Source: an uncultured Aquimarina sp. (GTDB taxonomy: Bacteria; Bacteroidota; Bacteroidia; Flavobacteriales; Flavobacteriaceae). From it: a stretch of DNA of 64,000 nt. Under the pieces are notes generated by a model that had not been told where the DNA came from, did no database searches, and was given only the letters and a program-made list of their open reading frames with translations. Position 1 is the stretch's first letter; each line of letters begins with the position of its first letter. The stretch spans positions 248,001-312,000 of the forward strand of contig NZ_CANMQT010000001.1 of assembly GCF_947500065.1 (NCBI RefSeq), written 5' to 3'. The position numbers and the translations under genes are program-made. Of this stretch, positions 18,588-28,403 are shown piece after piece.

Positions 18588-18975
18588 GGAGTCTCTAAGT
18601 AATTATAGCGTATTGTTTTAAATACTTTCTATATGAAGAACACAAACATAACTATAATTCACGAAACTTTATAGGGGGAATAAGCCTGTTTTTTTATGGG
18701 TTAAGTACTCTTGTCTATACGTTTATTTTAAACAAAATAAAAAAAAAATTCTTCTTCTTACGTCTTCCAAATCCATCTTATAATGCTATTAATCAACATG
18801 TTATTTAACAACAAAAACATAACTCACAACTCAATCACAACACTGTGAAAAATAAATTTTAGGTTTTTGGGTAACATTTCTACTATTTTCGAATCGGTTG
18901 TATGAATATCAACTAAAAATGAAGTGCTGTAAAATAGAATATAACCGTACTCATTTTAAAAACAAACTAATTATC
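18588..18975. promoter_or_regulatory. Divergent control region between ECF sigma and subtilase genes
   Basis: 388 bp with no gene. It holds GGGTAACATTT at 18869-18879, about 100 bp before the subtilase ATG, which I propose as the -35 part of an ECF promoter. No TAnnTTTG element stands out. Confidence 0.5.
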
Positions 18976-20352
18976 ATGAAAAAAAGTATTGTAATCGTAA
19001 CATGCGTATGCATTTCATTAATCGGAATATGGGGATGTTCCACAGATGAAGGATTAATGGATGAATTTGTAAAAGAAAACAGTATCACTAGTGCAAAGAG
19101 TTCAGAAAATGGCATACCATTACCTGAAATTGTACCAAATCAAATGGTTATACAATTTAAACAAGGTCAACTTACTGAAGAAGAGAAATTTTTAATTCGT
19201 AATGAATATAAGAATAAGCACCAGATTGATATAGAACAGATCGAAACTTGTGATTGTGACAATGATGGTATTGAATTATGGACAGTAAATTTAGCAAATT
19301 CCAAATTTGTGAAAATTGAAGAATTAGTATCTAACGCTAAGGGAAATGATGATGAAGGTGATGTAGAAACTGATCTAAATTTTTATTTTCAAATTAGAAG
19401 TGATCGGATATCTGGGAACTATTCCTCTACCTTAGAACAAAAAACAATAACAAATCAAACTGGTGATGCTGTCAATATTGCAATCTTGGATACTGGAATA
19501 GATTATGATTTTTTTCCAGATCAATTTCTTTATAATAGTAGTGGTTCTAGTTCATGTGAAGATGAAATATCAGGTTGGGATTTTGTGAATGGGGATAATG
19601 ACCCTAGAGATGACCATGGACACGGGACTGTAGTTGCCAAAATCATTACTAATCAATTAGATCGTTACCAAATCCCATATACTATTATGGCTGTTAAATC
19701 TTTTGACAGTGAGGGTCGAGGATCATACTGGGCTAGTGTGTGTGGTATCAATCATATTGCGAAAAAAAATGATCCTTTTATTGTGAATACAAGTTTTGGG
19801 TTTTATAAACTTACCGATCAAGATATTTTTAAAAATATAATTGAAGCTGCAAGTGATCGACTTCTTTTAATCTCTTCTGCGGGTAACCAAGGAATTGATA
19901 CAGATATATCAGGAAATGAACACTTTCCTTCCGGTTATGATTCTGCAAACATATTAACAGTGGGCGGATATATAAAAGGAGAATATTTTACGTATCCTAC
20001 ATACAATGACCCTTATGTAAGTGGTTTATCAAGGGCAAGTGATTCTAATTACGGAACCTCTACCATCGATGCACTTGCTCCATTTGACGAACATACGTTT
20101 GAATTAATAGATGCGTTAAATTCTTCAGATACCATACCAGTCTCTGTACAGGGTACATCCTTTGCGAATGCTGAAGTTACGGCCAGAGCGGCTCAATTAC
20201 ATAGAGAAACTACAGGAACTCCATTAGCCATTAAACAAAGAACTTTAGATTCTGGGTATAGGGAATATAGCCTCAATGGGTTCATCAATAACGGAAAGGT
20301 AATCGTTAGAAATATAATTAATTCGCATACACTAGTACCTGTTAGCAATTAA
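18976..20352 (+). CDS. S8 family serine peptidase (subtilase), lipoprotein
   Basis: 458 residues from the ATG at 18976, chosen because it begins a clean lipoprotein signal (MKKSIVIVTCVCISLIGIWG then Cys). An upstream TTG at 18898 would bury the signal. A pro-region (about 50-150) is followed by the catalytic triad: Asp172 in ILDTGID, His216 in GHGTVVA, Ser395 in GTSFANA. There is no long C-terminal domain. It is anchored in the periplasm or on the surface and divergent from the ECF sigma pair. The CHAT-protein gene follows after 56 bp, and the cleavage target could be that protein or the anti-sigma factor. Confidence 0.9.
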   Translation: MKKSIVIVTCVCISLIGIWGCSTDEGLMDEFVKENSITSAKSSENGIPLPEIVPNQMVIQFKQGQLTEEEKFLIRNEYKNKHQIDIEQIETCDCDNDGIELWTVNLANSKFVKIEELVSNAKGNDDEGDVETDLNFYFQIRSDRISGNYSSTLEQKTITNQTGDAVNIAILDTGIDYDFFPDQFLYNSSGSSSCEDEISGWDFVNGDNDPRDDHGHGTVVAKIITNQLDRYQIPYTIMAVKSFDSEGRGSYWASVCGINHIAKKNDPFIVNTSFGFYKLTDQDIFKNIIEAASDRLLLISSAGNQGIDTDISGNEHFPSGYDSANILTVGGYIKGEYFTYPTYNDPYVSGLSRASDSNYGTSTIDALAPFDEHTFELIDALNSSDTIPVSVQGTSFANAEVTARAAQLHRETTGTPLAIKQRTLDSGYREYSLNGFINNGKVIVRNIINSHTLVPVSN

Positions 20353-20377
20353 GAAACTCACCTTTATTTTTAAATCT

Positions 20378-20434
20378 ATAAACGATCTATAATTCATACT
20401 TTTATGATATGAATTATAGATCGTTTATTTTTTG
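20378..20434 (+). terminator. 21-bp hairpin/T-run that contains the CHAT start codon
   Basis: Arms 20378-20398 and 20408-20428 are perfect reverse complements with a 9-nt loop (CTTTTATGA), followed by TTTTTT. This is a textbook intrinsic terminator for the subtilase gene. However, the ATG of the CHAT gene (20409-20411) and its first six codons lie in the right arm, so read-through transcripts would also hide the start codon. Confidence 0.75.
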
Positions 20435-23174
20435 TTGTATTTTATTTTGTCTTTCGACACATATTAAAGCACAATACACTGAGAAATTTAAAGAAATTTT
20501 ATCTTCAGAGATTGAATTTGAGCTTAAAAAGAAAAAACTAGACTCCTTCTTAAATTCAAATAAAAAAAATGTTACCAAGGAGGAATTAGCCGATTGTTAT
20601 CACGAATATGGAAAGTGGTATTATAAAGAATCGAGAAAACACACGAATGAGTTATTTATTAAAAACGCTATTTCAAAAACAAATAAGGCAGCTGTTCTAA
20701 AAAGAGCATTGCCCGATTTAGATCAGAAATCTTTAAAAAAAACCTTATACAATTTAGGATTTTTCCATTACAAAAATAACGATCTTTTTTCCGCAATTGA
20801 ATATTATTCTGAGCTAACAGAAATACCTATTATAGACTCCAAGACTATAGCTGCACATAGAGCATTAGGGAATTCATATATAGAAATAGGAGATTTTCAT
20901 AAGGCATTAGACAATATTGATCATGTGATCAGGCTCACAAAAAAAGACACTAATTATCGAGAAAAATTACTTCAGGGGTATCTTACAAGAGCCGATGCCT
21001 ATTCGTTAATTGGGTACAAGGAAAAATCCGATGAAATTAAAACAGATATTCAAAATATAGAGTTCATTTTAAAAAAGTATAACTTCACTAAACAGAAACT
21101 AGAGGGTTATCAAACTCGAAAATATCATATTGAAGGAAATAGATTGTTAAATACCGGAAAACATAAAGATGCTATTACCATTTTCTCTGAAATTTTAGAA
21201 TTCACAAATCCCAAAGATTCTATTACCATAGCAAAAATTCATAATAGTCTAGGTGTTTCTTTTTTACATCTGGAACAATTTGAGAATGCCAAACTATCTT
21301 TTGAAGATGCTATTAGACATGATCCAAAGTACACACTCCCTTATGAGAATTTGGGTGACTTACATATAGTCAGAAATAAATTTACGGAAGGTTTATTTGA
21401 GTATCAAAAAGCAATTAATTATGCTGTTTCTGATTATGGCACATTAAAGCATGATGATTTAATTGACAAAGAAAACTTAGAGTTAGCCACACAAAAATAT
21501 TTTTTACTACATCACTTAATCCAAAAAGGCAAAGCCTGGATTAACTATTATCATTACGATGGAAATCAAGACCATCTTAAACAAGCGATCAGAACCTTTA
21601 AGTTAGCAGATAAATCGGTAGACATAATACGTTTCGAAAGCTCTGAATATAAATCCAAACTATATTGGAGAGAAAAAGCTTCTTCCTTATATATGAAAGC
21701 AGTGGAAGCATCTTTTCTTTTAAAAAATCCTGAAGACGCTTACTATTTTATGGAAAAAAATAAGGCGATACTTTTATTAGAAGACATCACAAATGAACAG
21801 GCTAAAGAAAATGCTCAATTACCACAAAAATTAGCTAGTAGAGAATACCATTTAAAGCAAAACATCCATCTGTCAGAAAACAAATTAAATACGCTTACCA
21901 GTGTCTCAAAAGACACCTTACTCAAAACAAAAAAAGAAATCTATCAGCATAAAAGAAATTATCAGGTGTTTGTAGATTCTTTAAGTCTCCAGTATCCTGA
22001 GTATGCAATCAATAAACAAAAAATTGAAGTACTACCATATTTGGATTTTACAACCAAATACACATCAGATAAAGAAATGGTACTGCAGTATATTTTAAAC
22101 GAAGATCAAGGATTCGGAATACTTCATACAAAAGATCAACAACTCTTTTTCGAAATTCCAAATATAAAAGAGCTAATAACTGACATCAGCCTACATAACA
22201 GTCAAATTATCAATTGGTTTACAAATCAACAAGAGTTAATAACGTACCACAAAACGGCGTATCGTATTTTTAATCAACTTATTCCAGAACACGTCTACTC
22301 GCTGATCAAAGGAAAAAATGTAACAATTCTTCCTGATTATGCATTACAGCATCTTTCTTTCGAAACATTGATTACTTCAGAACAGGATCATAGTTATCTA
22401 ATTAGGGATGCAGAAATAAGATATGCTTATTCTATGTCCTATTTGGAACAAAATAATCAGAGAAACAGAAAGCCTGAACTTGGTTTTTTAGGTGTTGCAC
22501 CTATAGAATTTGATATCAAAGAGTTAAGTTCTTTAATACATAGTAAAAAAGAAGTAACTAGTATCTCTGATATCCTATTAGGAGATACGTTATTAGAAGA
22601 AAAAAGTATTAAGGATAGTGTTATTAGCAGTTTTGATCAATACCGTATTATACACTTATCTACACACGCAGATGTAGGAAATGTAACAAACCCATGGATT
22701 GCTTTTAGAGATCAAAAATTGACCTTGCAAGAAATTTATGCCACCAAGAATCAATCGGATATGGTCGTACTAAGTGCTTGTAAAACATCTTTAGGAACAC
22801 TAAATAAAGGAGAAGGAGTTATGAGCCTAGCCAGAGGTTTTTTCTATGCTGGTACCAATAGTGTGGTCTCTTCTTTATGGTCTGTAAATGATAAAGCGAA
22901 TCAAGAACTCATGATTGATTTTTATAAAAACATCGACCAAGGACTTACAAAATCTACTGCATTACGAAATGCTAAATTAAACTACATAAACGCCCACGAT
23001 GGTAGTGAGTTATCTCCTTTTTATTGGGGTTCTTTAATACTTATCGGTGATAACAATGTTATAATACTTAATCAAAATTCGATTAAATATTATGTAATAT
23101 CTATTTTATTCCTTCTAATAACGATTGGTGTAGGTTTATACTATTTTCAGAAGAAAAACAGAAAGGTCAAATGA
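20409..23174 (+). CDS. Exported TPR-CHAT (caspase-like) protein
   Basis: 921 residues. Signal peptide (1-22, FIFCCILFCLSTHIKAQ), TPR repeats (about 100-380; HNSLGVSFLHLEQFENAKLSFEDAI), a helical linker, and a C-terminal CHAT peptidase domain (about 600-890). Its His753 is in IHLSTHADVG and Cys791 in VVLSACKTSLG, a complete dyad. A last hydrophobic segment (about 896-913) and a basic tail anchor it. CHAT domains are caspase-like proteases. Being exported, it probably acts in the periplasm together with the upstream subtilase; its substrate is unknown. The start codon lies within a terminator hairpin. Confidence 0.88.
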   Translation: MNYRSFIFCCILFCLSTHIKAQYTEKFKEILSSEIEFELKKKKLDSFLNSNKKNVTKEELADCYHEYGKWYYKESRKHTNELFIKNAISKTNKAAVLKRALPDLDQKSLKKTLYNLGFFHYKNNDLFSAIEYYSELTEIPIIDSKTIAAHRALGNSYIEIGDFHKALDNIDHVIRLTKKDTNYREKLLQGYLTRADAYSLIGYKEKSDEIKTDIQNIEFILKKYNFTKQKLEGYQTRKYHIEGNRLLNTGKHKDAITIFSEILEFTNPKDSITIAKIHNSLGVSFLHLEQFENAKLSFEDAIRHDPKYTLPYENLGDLHIVRNKFTEGLFEYQKAINYAVSDYGTLKHDDLIDKENLELATQKYFLLHHLIQKGKAWINYYHYDGNQDHLKQAIRTFKLADKSVDIIRFESSEYKSKLYWREKASSLYMKAVEASFLLKNPEDAYYFMEKNKAILLLEDITNEQAKENAQLPQKLASREYHLKQNIHLSENKLNTLTSVSKDTLLKTKKEIYQHKRNYQVFVDSLSLQYPEYAINKQKIEVLPYLDFTTKYTSDKEMVLQYILNEDQGFGILHTKDQQLFFEIPNIKELITDISLHNSQIINWFTNQQELITYHKTAYRIFNQLIPEHVYSLIKGKNVTILPDYALQHLSFETLITSEQDHSYLIRDAEIRYAYSMSYLEQNNQRNRKPELGFLGVAPIEFDIKELSSLIHSKKEVTSISDILLGDTLLEEKSIKDSVISSFDQYRIIHLSTHADVGNVTNPWIAFRDQKLTLQEIYATKNQSDMVVLSACKTSLGTLNKGEGVMSLARGFFYAGTNSVVSSLWSVNDKANQELMIDFYKNIDQGLTKSTALRNAKLNYINAHDGSELSPFYWGSLILIGDNNVIILNQNSIKYYVISILFLLITIGVGLYYFQKKNRKVK

Positions 23175-23197
23175 ACATAATATTCATTTAACCTTTC
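23161..23197 (+). terminator. Terminator overlapping the CHAT stop codon
   Basis: GAAAGGTCAAATGAA and TTCATTTAACCTTTC pair with one mismatch around a 7-nt loop. The stop TGA lies in the left arm. Confidence 0.6.
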
Positions 23198-23238
23198 AAT
23201 AAAATTTACTGTAAATTATTTATTATTATTAATTATTA

Positions 23239-23970
23239 TTAATTAAAAATACTGCCTCCAATTGGAATTTTTTCAATAGAAATAGGTGTGTTTAAAACAG
23301 TATCATACGTATCAATATCTTCACCCTCCAAGTAATCATCAAACACAGTTAATAAATTAGTCGACAGATCAGGACAAGCACTACAGATGGTATTGAAATT
23401 TCTTAATGTAATAGTACAACTACAATAACTCCCTGCGCCATCTAAACCTATTGAAGCCCAAAGATGTGGTGGTAAATACGAAGCTTGCCAATCATCAATG
23501 ATAACTCCATTTTGAAACACATAATTTTCTGGTACACTAACTTCAGTTGGATAAGGAATATACAATACATTTACTTTTGTTCGATTCTCATTATCTTCTA
23601 CATCCTGTATTAAAATGGCTCGACTTTCTTCTTTATGAAGGATCTCTTTAATGAATGACATCTCTTCTCTTTCAATCGGCAATTTATTTAAGTCGATAAA
23701 TGATGTAACCTCTTTTCCCGCTATAAATGTAGGTGTTTTTGAAGAACCTGGTACAAATAGAAATTCTGGATTAATAGCTTTAGCATATTGCAAAGCATAT
23801 AATGATGCAAAACGGGCATCTACATTATACATAGATACTATCTCTTCTGTTTTTTTATTAGTAATAGAATCTAAAGAATCTGACGCCATTTCTTCTTTAT
23901 TACAAGAAAGTATAAAACTTGTAAAAAGTACAAATAGAATTCCTTTTAAAATAAGATGATTTATTTTCAT
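23239..23970 (-). CDS. Hypothetical lipoprotein
   Basis: 243 residues with signal peptide and lipobox ILSC (Cys at about residue 23). The mature protein has a short Cys-rich segment near 183-194 (YCSCTITLRNFNTICSAC), perhaps a metal or disulfide site. No known domain. It is followed on the same strand by no gene, and a second lipoprotein gene lies upstream, so the two may be one unit with the T9SS gene. Confidence 0.6.
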   Translation of the reverse strand: MKINHLILKGILFVLFTSFILSCNKEEMASDSLDSITNKKTEEIVSMYNVDARFASLYALQYAKAINPEFLFVPGSSKTPTFIAGKEVTSFIDLNKLPIEREEMSFIKEILHKEESRAILIQDVEDNENRTKVNVLYIPYPTEVSVPENYVFQNGVIIDDWQASYLPPHLWASIGLDGAGSYCSCTITLRNFNTICSACPDLSTNLLTVFDDYLEGEDIDTYDTVLNTPISIEKIPIGGSIFN

Positions 23971-24031
23971 TGTTTTTGTTTTTATTATTAATTGATAAGA
24001 TATTTTATTCGGTTTAATAGATACGTTCGAA

Positions 24032-24997
24032 TTAGTAATACATGGAAGTACTTACTGTATTAGGAGTGGCAGGGTACCAATGCGACCAATGTTTTGAGAC
24101 CCCATCTCTTGGCGTAAATTCTGCTGGAATAAAACCGGCACTCCAATCATGTACATCCACAGCTTCATAACAATTACAATAGTTATGACTTTTTTTACCA
24201 AAAGCTAAAGGAGAAGTAAAAGCTTCCTTTTTAGTGTAGGTCATGTCAAACTCTAATCTATTATCTGTTTTAACATCTTTCCATTGACTCCAAAATAAAA
24301 CTTGTGACCATTCTTGTGTTTTGGTAACAGCCCCAATAGAACTATAAAACGCCCAGTGTCCATACCATTGCTTAGAAATCATTCGTGCCTTTCTTCCATT
24401 AAATTCATGAATCTCTCTTGTTGTTGTTTTTGCAGCCAATTTTTTCTTACCATTCGTATGTTTAAACACAGTTAGATTTTTTCCAAAATTAATAGTCTCA
24501 CCAGCTTCCACTCTTACATCACCTTCGGCATTTGCGGTGATAAATTCATTTATATTTTTACCAAATCCTGGTGTATAACTATACACAAAATCTCCATCGA
24601 TTCTATATATAGTATTTTTGATACGTACTTCTCCGTTTTCGTTTAGCAAAAAAAGTAACATACTATCTGGTGAATCTACAACTGCAACATCCTCCTTTTT
24701 TAATCCCAGTCGCTCCGCCTCTTCTTTTTCTAAACTATTATACACTAATAATAATGACAACCTTCCTTCTTCCTCAAAAGCAGTTCTCGCTTCTTCCTGA
24801 AGATTGTTTTTCAACTTCATTTTTTGAGCAATAAATTCTTTGAACTCATCTTCCGACTCAAAACTAAGCATAGAGGATTCACTTGCTTTTTCCGTTTCAT
24901 TCGTTGTTACAATGGCTTCATTTTCTATCAATATATCATCCTGTGTACACCCTATCAATAATAAGCTACATACTACTACTCTTAAAATATTTTTCAT
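24032..24997 (-). CDS. Hypothetical lipoprotein
   Basis: 321 residues, signal MKNILRVVVCSLLLIG then Cys. The N-terminal third is Glu/Lys-rich and helical. The C-terminal part is rich in Trp, His and Tyr (WYGHWAFYSSIGAVTKTQEW; HDWSAGFIP), suggesting a secreted binding domain. No family recognised. Confidence 0.6.
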   Translation of the reverse strand: MKNILRVVVCSLLLIGCTQDDILIENEAIVTTNETEKASESSMLSFESEDEFKEFIAQKMKLKNNLQEEARTAFEEEGRLSLLLVYNSLEKEEAERLGLKKEDVAVVDSPDSMLLFLLNENGEVRIKNTIYRIDGDFVYSYTPGFGKNINEFITANAEGDVRVEAGETINFGKNLTVFKHTNGKKKLAAKTTTREIHEFNGRKARMISKQWYGHWAFYSSIGAVTKTQEWSQVLFWSQWKDVKTDNRLEFDMTYTKKEAFTSPLAFGKKSHNYCNCYEAVDVHDWSAGFIPAEFTPRDGVSKHWSHWYPATPNTVSTSMYY

Positions 24998-25147
24998 TTC
25001 TAAATTTTTATAAATTATAAATTTGGTTTGTTATGATACATACATATGTATCCTAATTACATTTTCATTCTTAAATCAAACCATTTGACACATTACCTAG
25101 AACAACACATCAAATGGTCTTTTTCAATATTTTTATGGTTTAAATTT

Positions 25148-27076
25148 CTATTGTATTGCTAATTGTTGAGTGATCACCTCTCCAGAATTTTTTATAATTC
25201 TGATGAAATACATTCCTTTATAAACTCGAGTATCAATTTCTACAAGAACCATATCTTTTTGTTTCACAAAAGAAAGAGGTCTGCTCTTACCAGATAATTC
25301 AACTAATTCAATTTTCTGAATTCCATCATTAGAAGATGTCGCAATAGTAAGGGTTTGCCCCATCTGAATTGGATTAGGATACATTTCAATTTTTTCCTTA
25401 CTAGTAGCTCTATCGTCAAAAGAAGTTTCTCTTTCATATTCTTCATATACTTCGTGAATAGCTCCCGAATTAACCAACTCATTAATTTCTTTGGTGTAAT
25501 TACTATCTGGTTCATAAGGATATTCTTTAGTTTCTAAAATAAAGCCACCTATGTTATTCTCACTTTCTTGTATCTGAACTCTAAAATATCTACGAGTTTC
25601 CTGCCATTCCTTACAATCATTCCAGATTCCGTGTTTCACATAATACCAGGTATTTATCCAAAGCCCTTGAAAAGATGCTACATCAGAATTACAGCAGAAT
25701 CCACTAATTACATTATGATTTACATCATACACTTCCCATCCATGATATACAGAAACAGGATTGGCATTTGCCTGTAAATTCACACTTACTTGATTTCCTA
25801 TAGAGGTCAAGCCAATCGTGAAATCAGTTGTATACCCAGCCCAACTAACAGAATTAGGAACAATTTTTCTAGTTTCCTGCCACGGATAACAATTTTCATC
25901 AGCATCTTTCCAAACCCCATGTTTGATATAGTAATTCTTAGTTCTACTTAATCCAGTAAAGTTTACTGTTGTCCCTCCTTGAATAGGCCCAACTTGTGTA
26001 CCACCATTTGTTGTAGATATTGATGTCTCAAATAATCCCCACCATTGATACGCATTGGAATTTGTTGCAGTTACTTGTACCGTAATTGTTCCATCACCAG
26101 CACAACTAGCATTCATTGTAAAGTTAGAATCCAACGCTACATTAGCTAATACTGTAAATCGCTTGGTTAGAGGCAACCATCCTATACAGCCATTACCTAT
26201 AGCTACTTTGATTTCGTATTCATAGCCTGCTTCAAAATTCACATTGTTACCAGCAAATAGTGTTGTCAGATTAACTGTTTGTATTTGTCCTGAAGTCCAT
26301 CCTAATCCAGATACATATTGAAAACTGCCTATACTTCCAGTAGGTCTCCTCCATGCATCAACAAAATAATTAAGTTCCCCTTGAGAAGCACTTCCGTTTA
26401 ACAAAATTGTTTCTCCTTCACAAAAAGTGTCTTTAATTTTTGCTGCTGTGTCTTCAAAATGAAAATCTACTACAAGATTTTTTTCTTCAATTACAATATC
26501 ATCAATCGCCATTTCTGCTTGCTTCGCATTCCCTGTATATAAAGGATTCACCAAAAGTCTTGAATAATTAGTATTCGGTGTAAAAGTAGTTGTAACTGTA
26601 TGCCAGTTATTACCTAAATAGGTCCCGATAGTATTCGAAAAAACAGTTTGTTCGTTAAGAATATTTCCATTCTGAAAATTAACAGCTCTTAAATTTATAG
26701 TTCCATTATCGCTAATATCTTGAATGCCTTGATCACCCGTCTTCACTTTAAAAGAAACGGTATAACATTTTCCTTGTTCAAATGCTGCCGGAGTTTGTAT
26801 ACTTTCATAATGAGTTCTAAACCCTGGATTGGTTTGTATAGCACCAGACCACATCCAGGCATGCGGATTAGAAGGGACTCCATGCAAAGAAGGACTGCCA
26901 GAAAATGAATTCCAACTAGGTACACAATTAGCATTATTAGTGGTAAACGCAGAGCTATAATTATTGCAATTTGTATTGTAATTAGAAAAATCTCCATTTT
27001 GGACAAGGTTCTGTCCTAGACCAAGATTCACCGATACTATTGTAAAAAATAGTAATAAAATATTTTTAAAATTCAT
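25148..27076 (-). CDS. T9SS type A sorting-domain protein with carbohydrate-binding-like N-terminus
   Basis: 642 residues. A signal peptide ending LGLGQ, then an N-terminal jelly-roll-like region (about 22-200; NLVQNGDFSNYN, typical of CBM-like modules). The middle carries two similar repeats near residues 340-510 (WGLFETSIS...YYIKHGVWKD and WEVYDVNHN...YYVKHGIWND) with paired Trp, Gly and Cys. The C-terminal sorting domain (about 560-642; MYPNPIQMGQTLTI and YKGMYFIRI) directs export by the type IX system to the cell surface. A GGGTAACATTT motif lies 132 bp upstream, linking it to the nearby ECF sigma. Confidence 0.85.
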   Translation of the reverse strand: MNFKNILLLFFTIVSVNLGLGQNLVQNGDFSNYNTNCNNYSSAFTTNNANCVPSWNSFSGSPSLHGVPSNPHAWMWSGAIQTNPGFRTHYESIQTPAAFEQGKCYTVSFKVKTGDQGIQDISDNGTINLRAVNFQNGNILNEQTVFSNTIGTYLGNNWHTVTTTFTPNTNYSRLLVNPLYTGNAKQAEMAIDDIVIEEKNLVVDFHFEDTAAKIKDTFCEGETILLNGSASQGELNYFVDAWRRPTGSIGSFQYVSGLGWTSGQIQTVNLTTLFAGNNVNFEAGYEYEIKVAIGNGCIGWLPLTKRFTVLANVALDSNFTMNASCAGDGTITVQVTATNSNAYQWWGLFETSISTTNGGTQVGPIQGGTTVNFTGLSRTKNYYIKHGVWKDADENCYPWQETRKIVPNSVSWAGYTTDFTIGLTSIGNQVSVNLQANANPVSVYHGWEVYDVNHNVISGFCCNSDVASFQGLWINTWYYVKHGIWNDCKEWQETRRYFRVQIQESENNIGGFILETKEYPYEPDSNYTKEINELVNSGAIHEVYEEYERETSFDDRATSKEKIEMYPNPIQMGQTLTIATSSNDGIQKIELVELSGKSRPLSFVKQKDMVLVEIDTRVYKGMYFIRIIKNSGEVITQQLAIQ

Positions 27077-27207
27077 TGTATTAGTTTTAAAAGAAATGCT
27101 TACTCATACGCTTTTCAGCTTCCGCGTTTTTGCTTCACAAAAAATTATAATGGTTGATCAGACCTTGAAACAATTGCTTATTTGGTAAGGGGAGTATGTT
27201 TATATCC

Positions 27208-27218
27208 AAATGTTACCC
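27208..27218 (-). promoter_or_regulatory. GGGTAACATTT motif upstream of the T9SS gene
   Basis: The minus strand reads GGGTAACATTTGGATATAAA. It is identical over 11 bp to the site at 18869-18879 before the subtilase gene. The GTAAC core resembles ECF -35 elements. Confidence 0.5.
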
Positions 27219-27625
27219 TGAGTTTTTATTTTTTTTGAAATAGTTCGCTTTTACCGTTAAGAAACCCGATCTATCGGAGCTTTATTCCAGCTTTGACAAT
27301 GTCAATTGAAAATATATTTGTTACTTAAAAAAACTAGTCTATAACTAGGAGGTAAAGATTCTTATTCAACTTACAAAAACTGATTATCAGAACTTAATCA
27401 TCTACTTCGATATAATATTAATTTACCCTATTAAGATTATTTTGAAAAACATTCTTGATTTAGAATTTCATTATTAAAGAAATTACATATAAATAAGATA
27501 TAATGTCTTATTCATTTTAGCATCTTCTGTAAAAAACAGGCATTAGTTCTCTAAAATACTTGACAAGTATAAAGGCACTGTATAATATATTGATAGCTAA
27601 ATGTTTATTTTAAATAGAAAAAAGT

Positions 27626-27668
27626 ACCATCTTTTATGATTAATTAAAAATAGCTTTGTTTTTAAATT
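27626..27668 (+). repeat. ~43-bp block, copy 1 (second copy at 30337)
   Basis: Begins ACCATCTTTTATGA and contains ATTAAAAATAG(C/T)TTTG. About 36 of 43 positions match the copy at 30337-30378. It ends 22 bp before the ATG at 27690, so it overlaps that gene's promoter. Confidence 0.5.
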
Positions 27669-27689
27669 GTTTAACTAAAATCACAAATT

Positions 27690-28403
27690 ATGAAACAAAT
27701 TTTATTGGGATTAACAACTTTATTTAGCACTATACTGCATGCTCAGCTTCCTGACCCAGGTTTTACTATCGACAATAGAACGGCTATTGTAATAACAGAT
27801 CCGCAGAACGATTTTTTACACCCAGATGGTGTTGCATATGGAGTAGTTGGAAAAAATGTAGAGAACAACAATACTGTTGCAAATATTGATACACTTTTTG
27901 AATTAGGAGAGAAAAATAATATTCCGGTATTTATATCTCCACATTATTACTTTCCATATGATCATAAATGGAAAATAGAGGGTGCGTTAGAAGTATTAAT
28001 GCATAAAATTAAAATGTTTGAACGAGATGGAACACTTTCCCTAAAAGGATTTGAAAATTCGGGCGCAGATTGGTTAGACCAATACAAAAAGTATATTAAT
28101 AATGAGAATGTTGTAGTAACAAGTCCACACAAAGTTTATGGTCCAGAAACTAATGATTTAGTTCTGCAATTAAGAAAAAGAGGTATTGACAATATTATTT
28201 TGGCAGGAATGTCGGCAAACTTATGTACTGAATCTCATATGAGAGAGTTAGTAGAACAAGGTTTTAGAGTAGCCGTAGTTAAAGATGCTACTGCAGCAGC
28301 TGTCCTACCGGGTTTGAATGGATATGAAGCAGCAGTAATTAACTTTAGAATGATCGCAAGTCATGTATATACTACTAAAGAACTAAAACAACTTCTAAAC
28401 TAA
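27690..28403 (+). CDS. Exported isochorismatase-family cysteine hydrolase
   Basis: 237 residues. A signal peptide (MKQILLGLTTLFSTILHAQ) precedes an isochorismatase-like domain. The Asp is in VITDPQNDF, the Lys in the VVTSPHKVYGPETNDL region, and the catalytic Cys in AGMSANLCTESHMREL. Most relatives are cytoplasmic; a signal peptide suggests periplasmic amide or ester hydrolysis. Substrate unknown. Confidence 0.85.
   Translation: MKQILLGLTTLFSTILHAQLPDPGFTIDNRTAIVITDPQNDFLHPDGVAYGVVGKNVENNNTVANIDTLFELGEKNNIPVFISPHYYFPYDHKWKIEGALEVLMHKIKMFERDGTLSLKGFENSGADWLDQYKKYINNENVVVTSPHKVYGPETNDLVLQLRKRGIDNIILAGMSANLCTESHMRELVEQGFRVAVVKDATAAAVLPGLNGYEAAVINFRMIASHVYTTKELKQLLN

Larger units (their letters stand above)
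27077..27689. other. 613-bp gene-free region with ECF-like motif and a duplicated promoter block
   Basis: No credible gene on either strand. It holds GGGTAACATTT (minus strand, 27218-27208) serving the T9SS gene. At 27626-27668 it holds a block repeated at 30337, just before the isochorismatase-like gene. Confidence 0.55.

Noticed and set aside
18898..18975. Longer subtilase start at TTG 18898
   Set aside because: Would place 26 non-signal residues before a perfect lipoprotein signal peptide.
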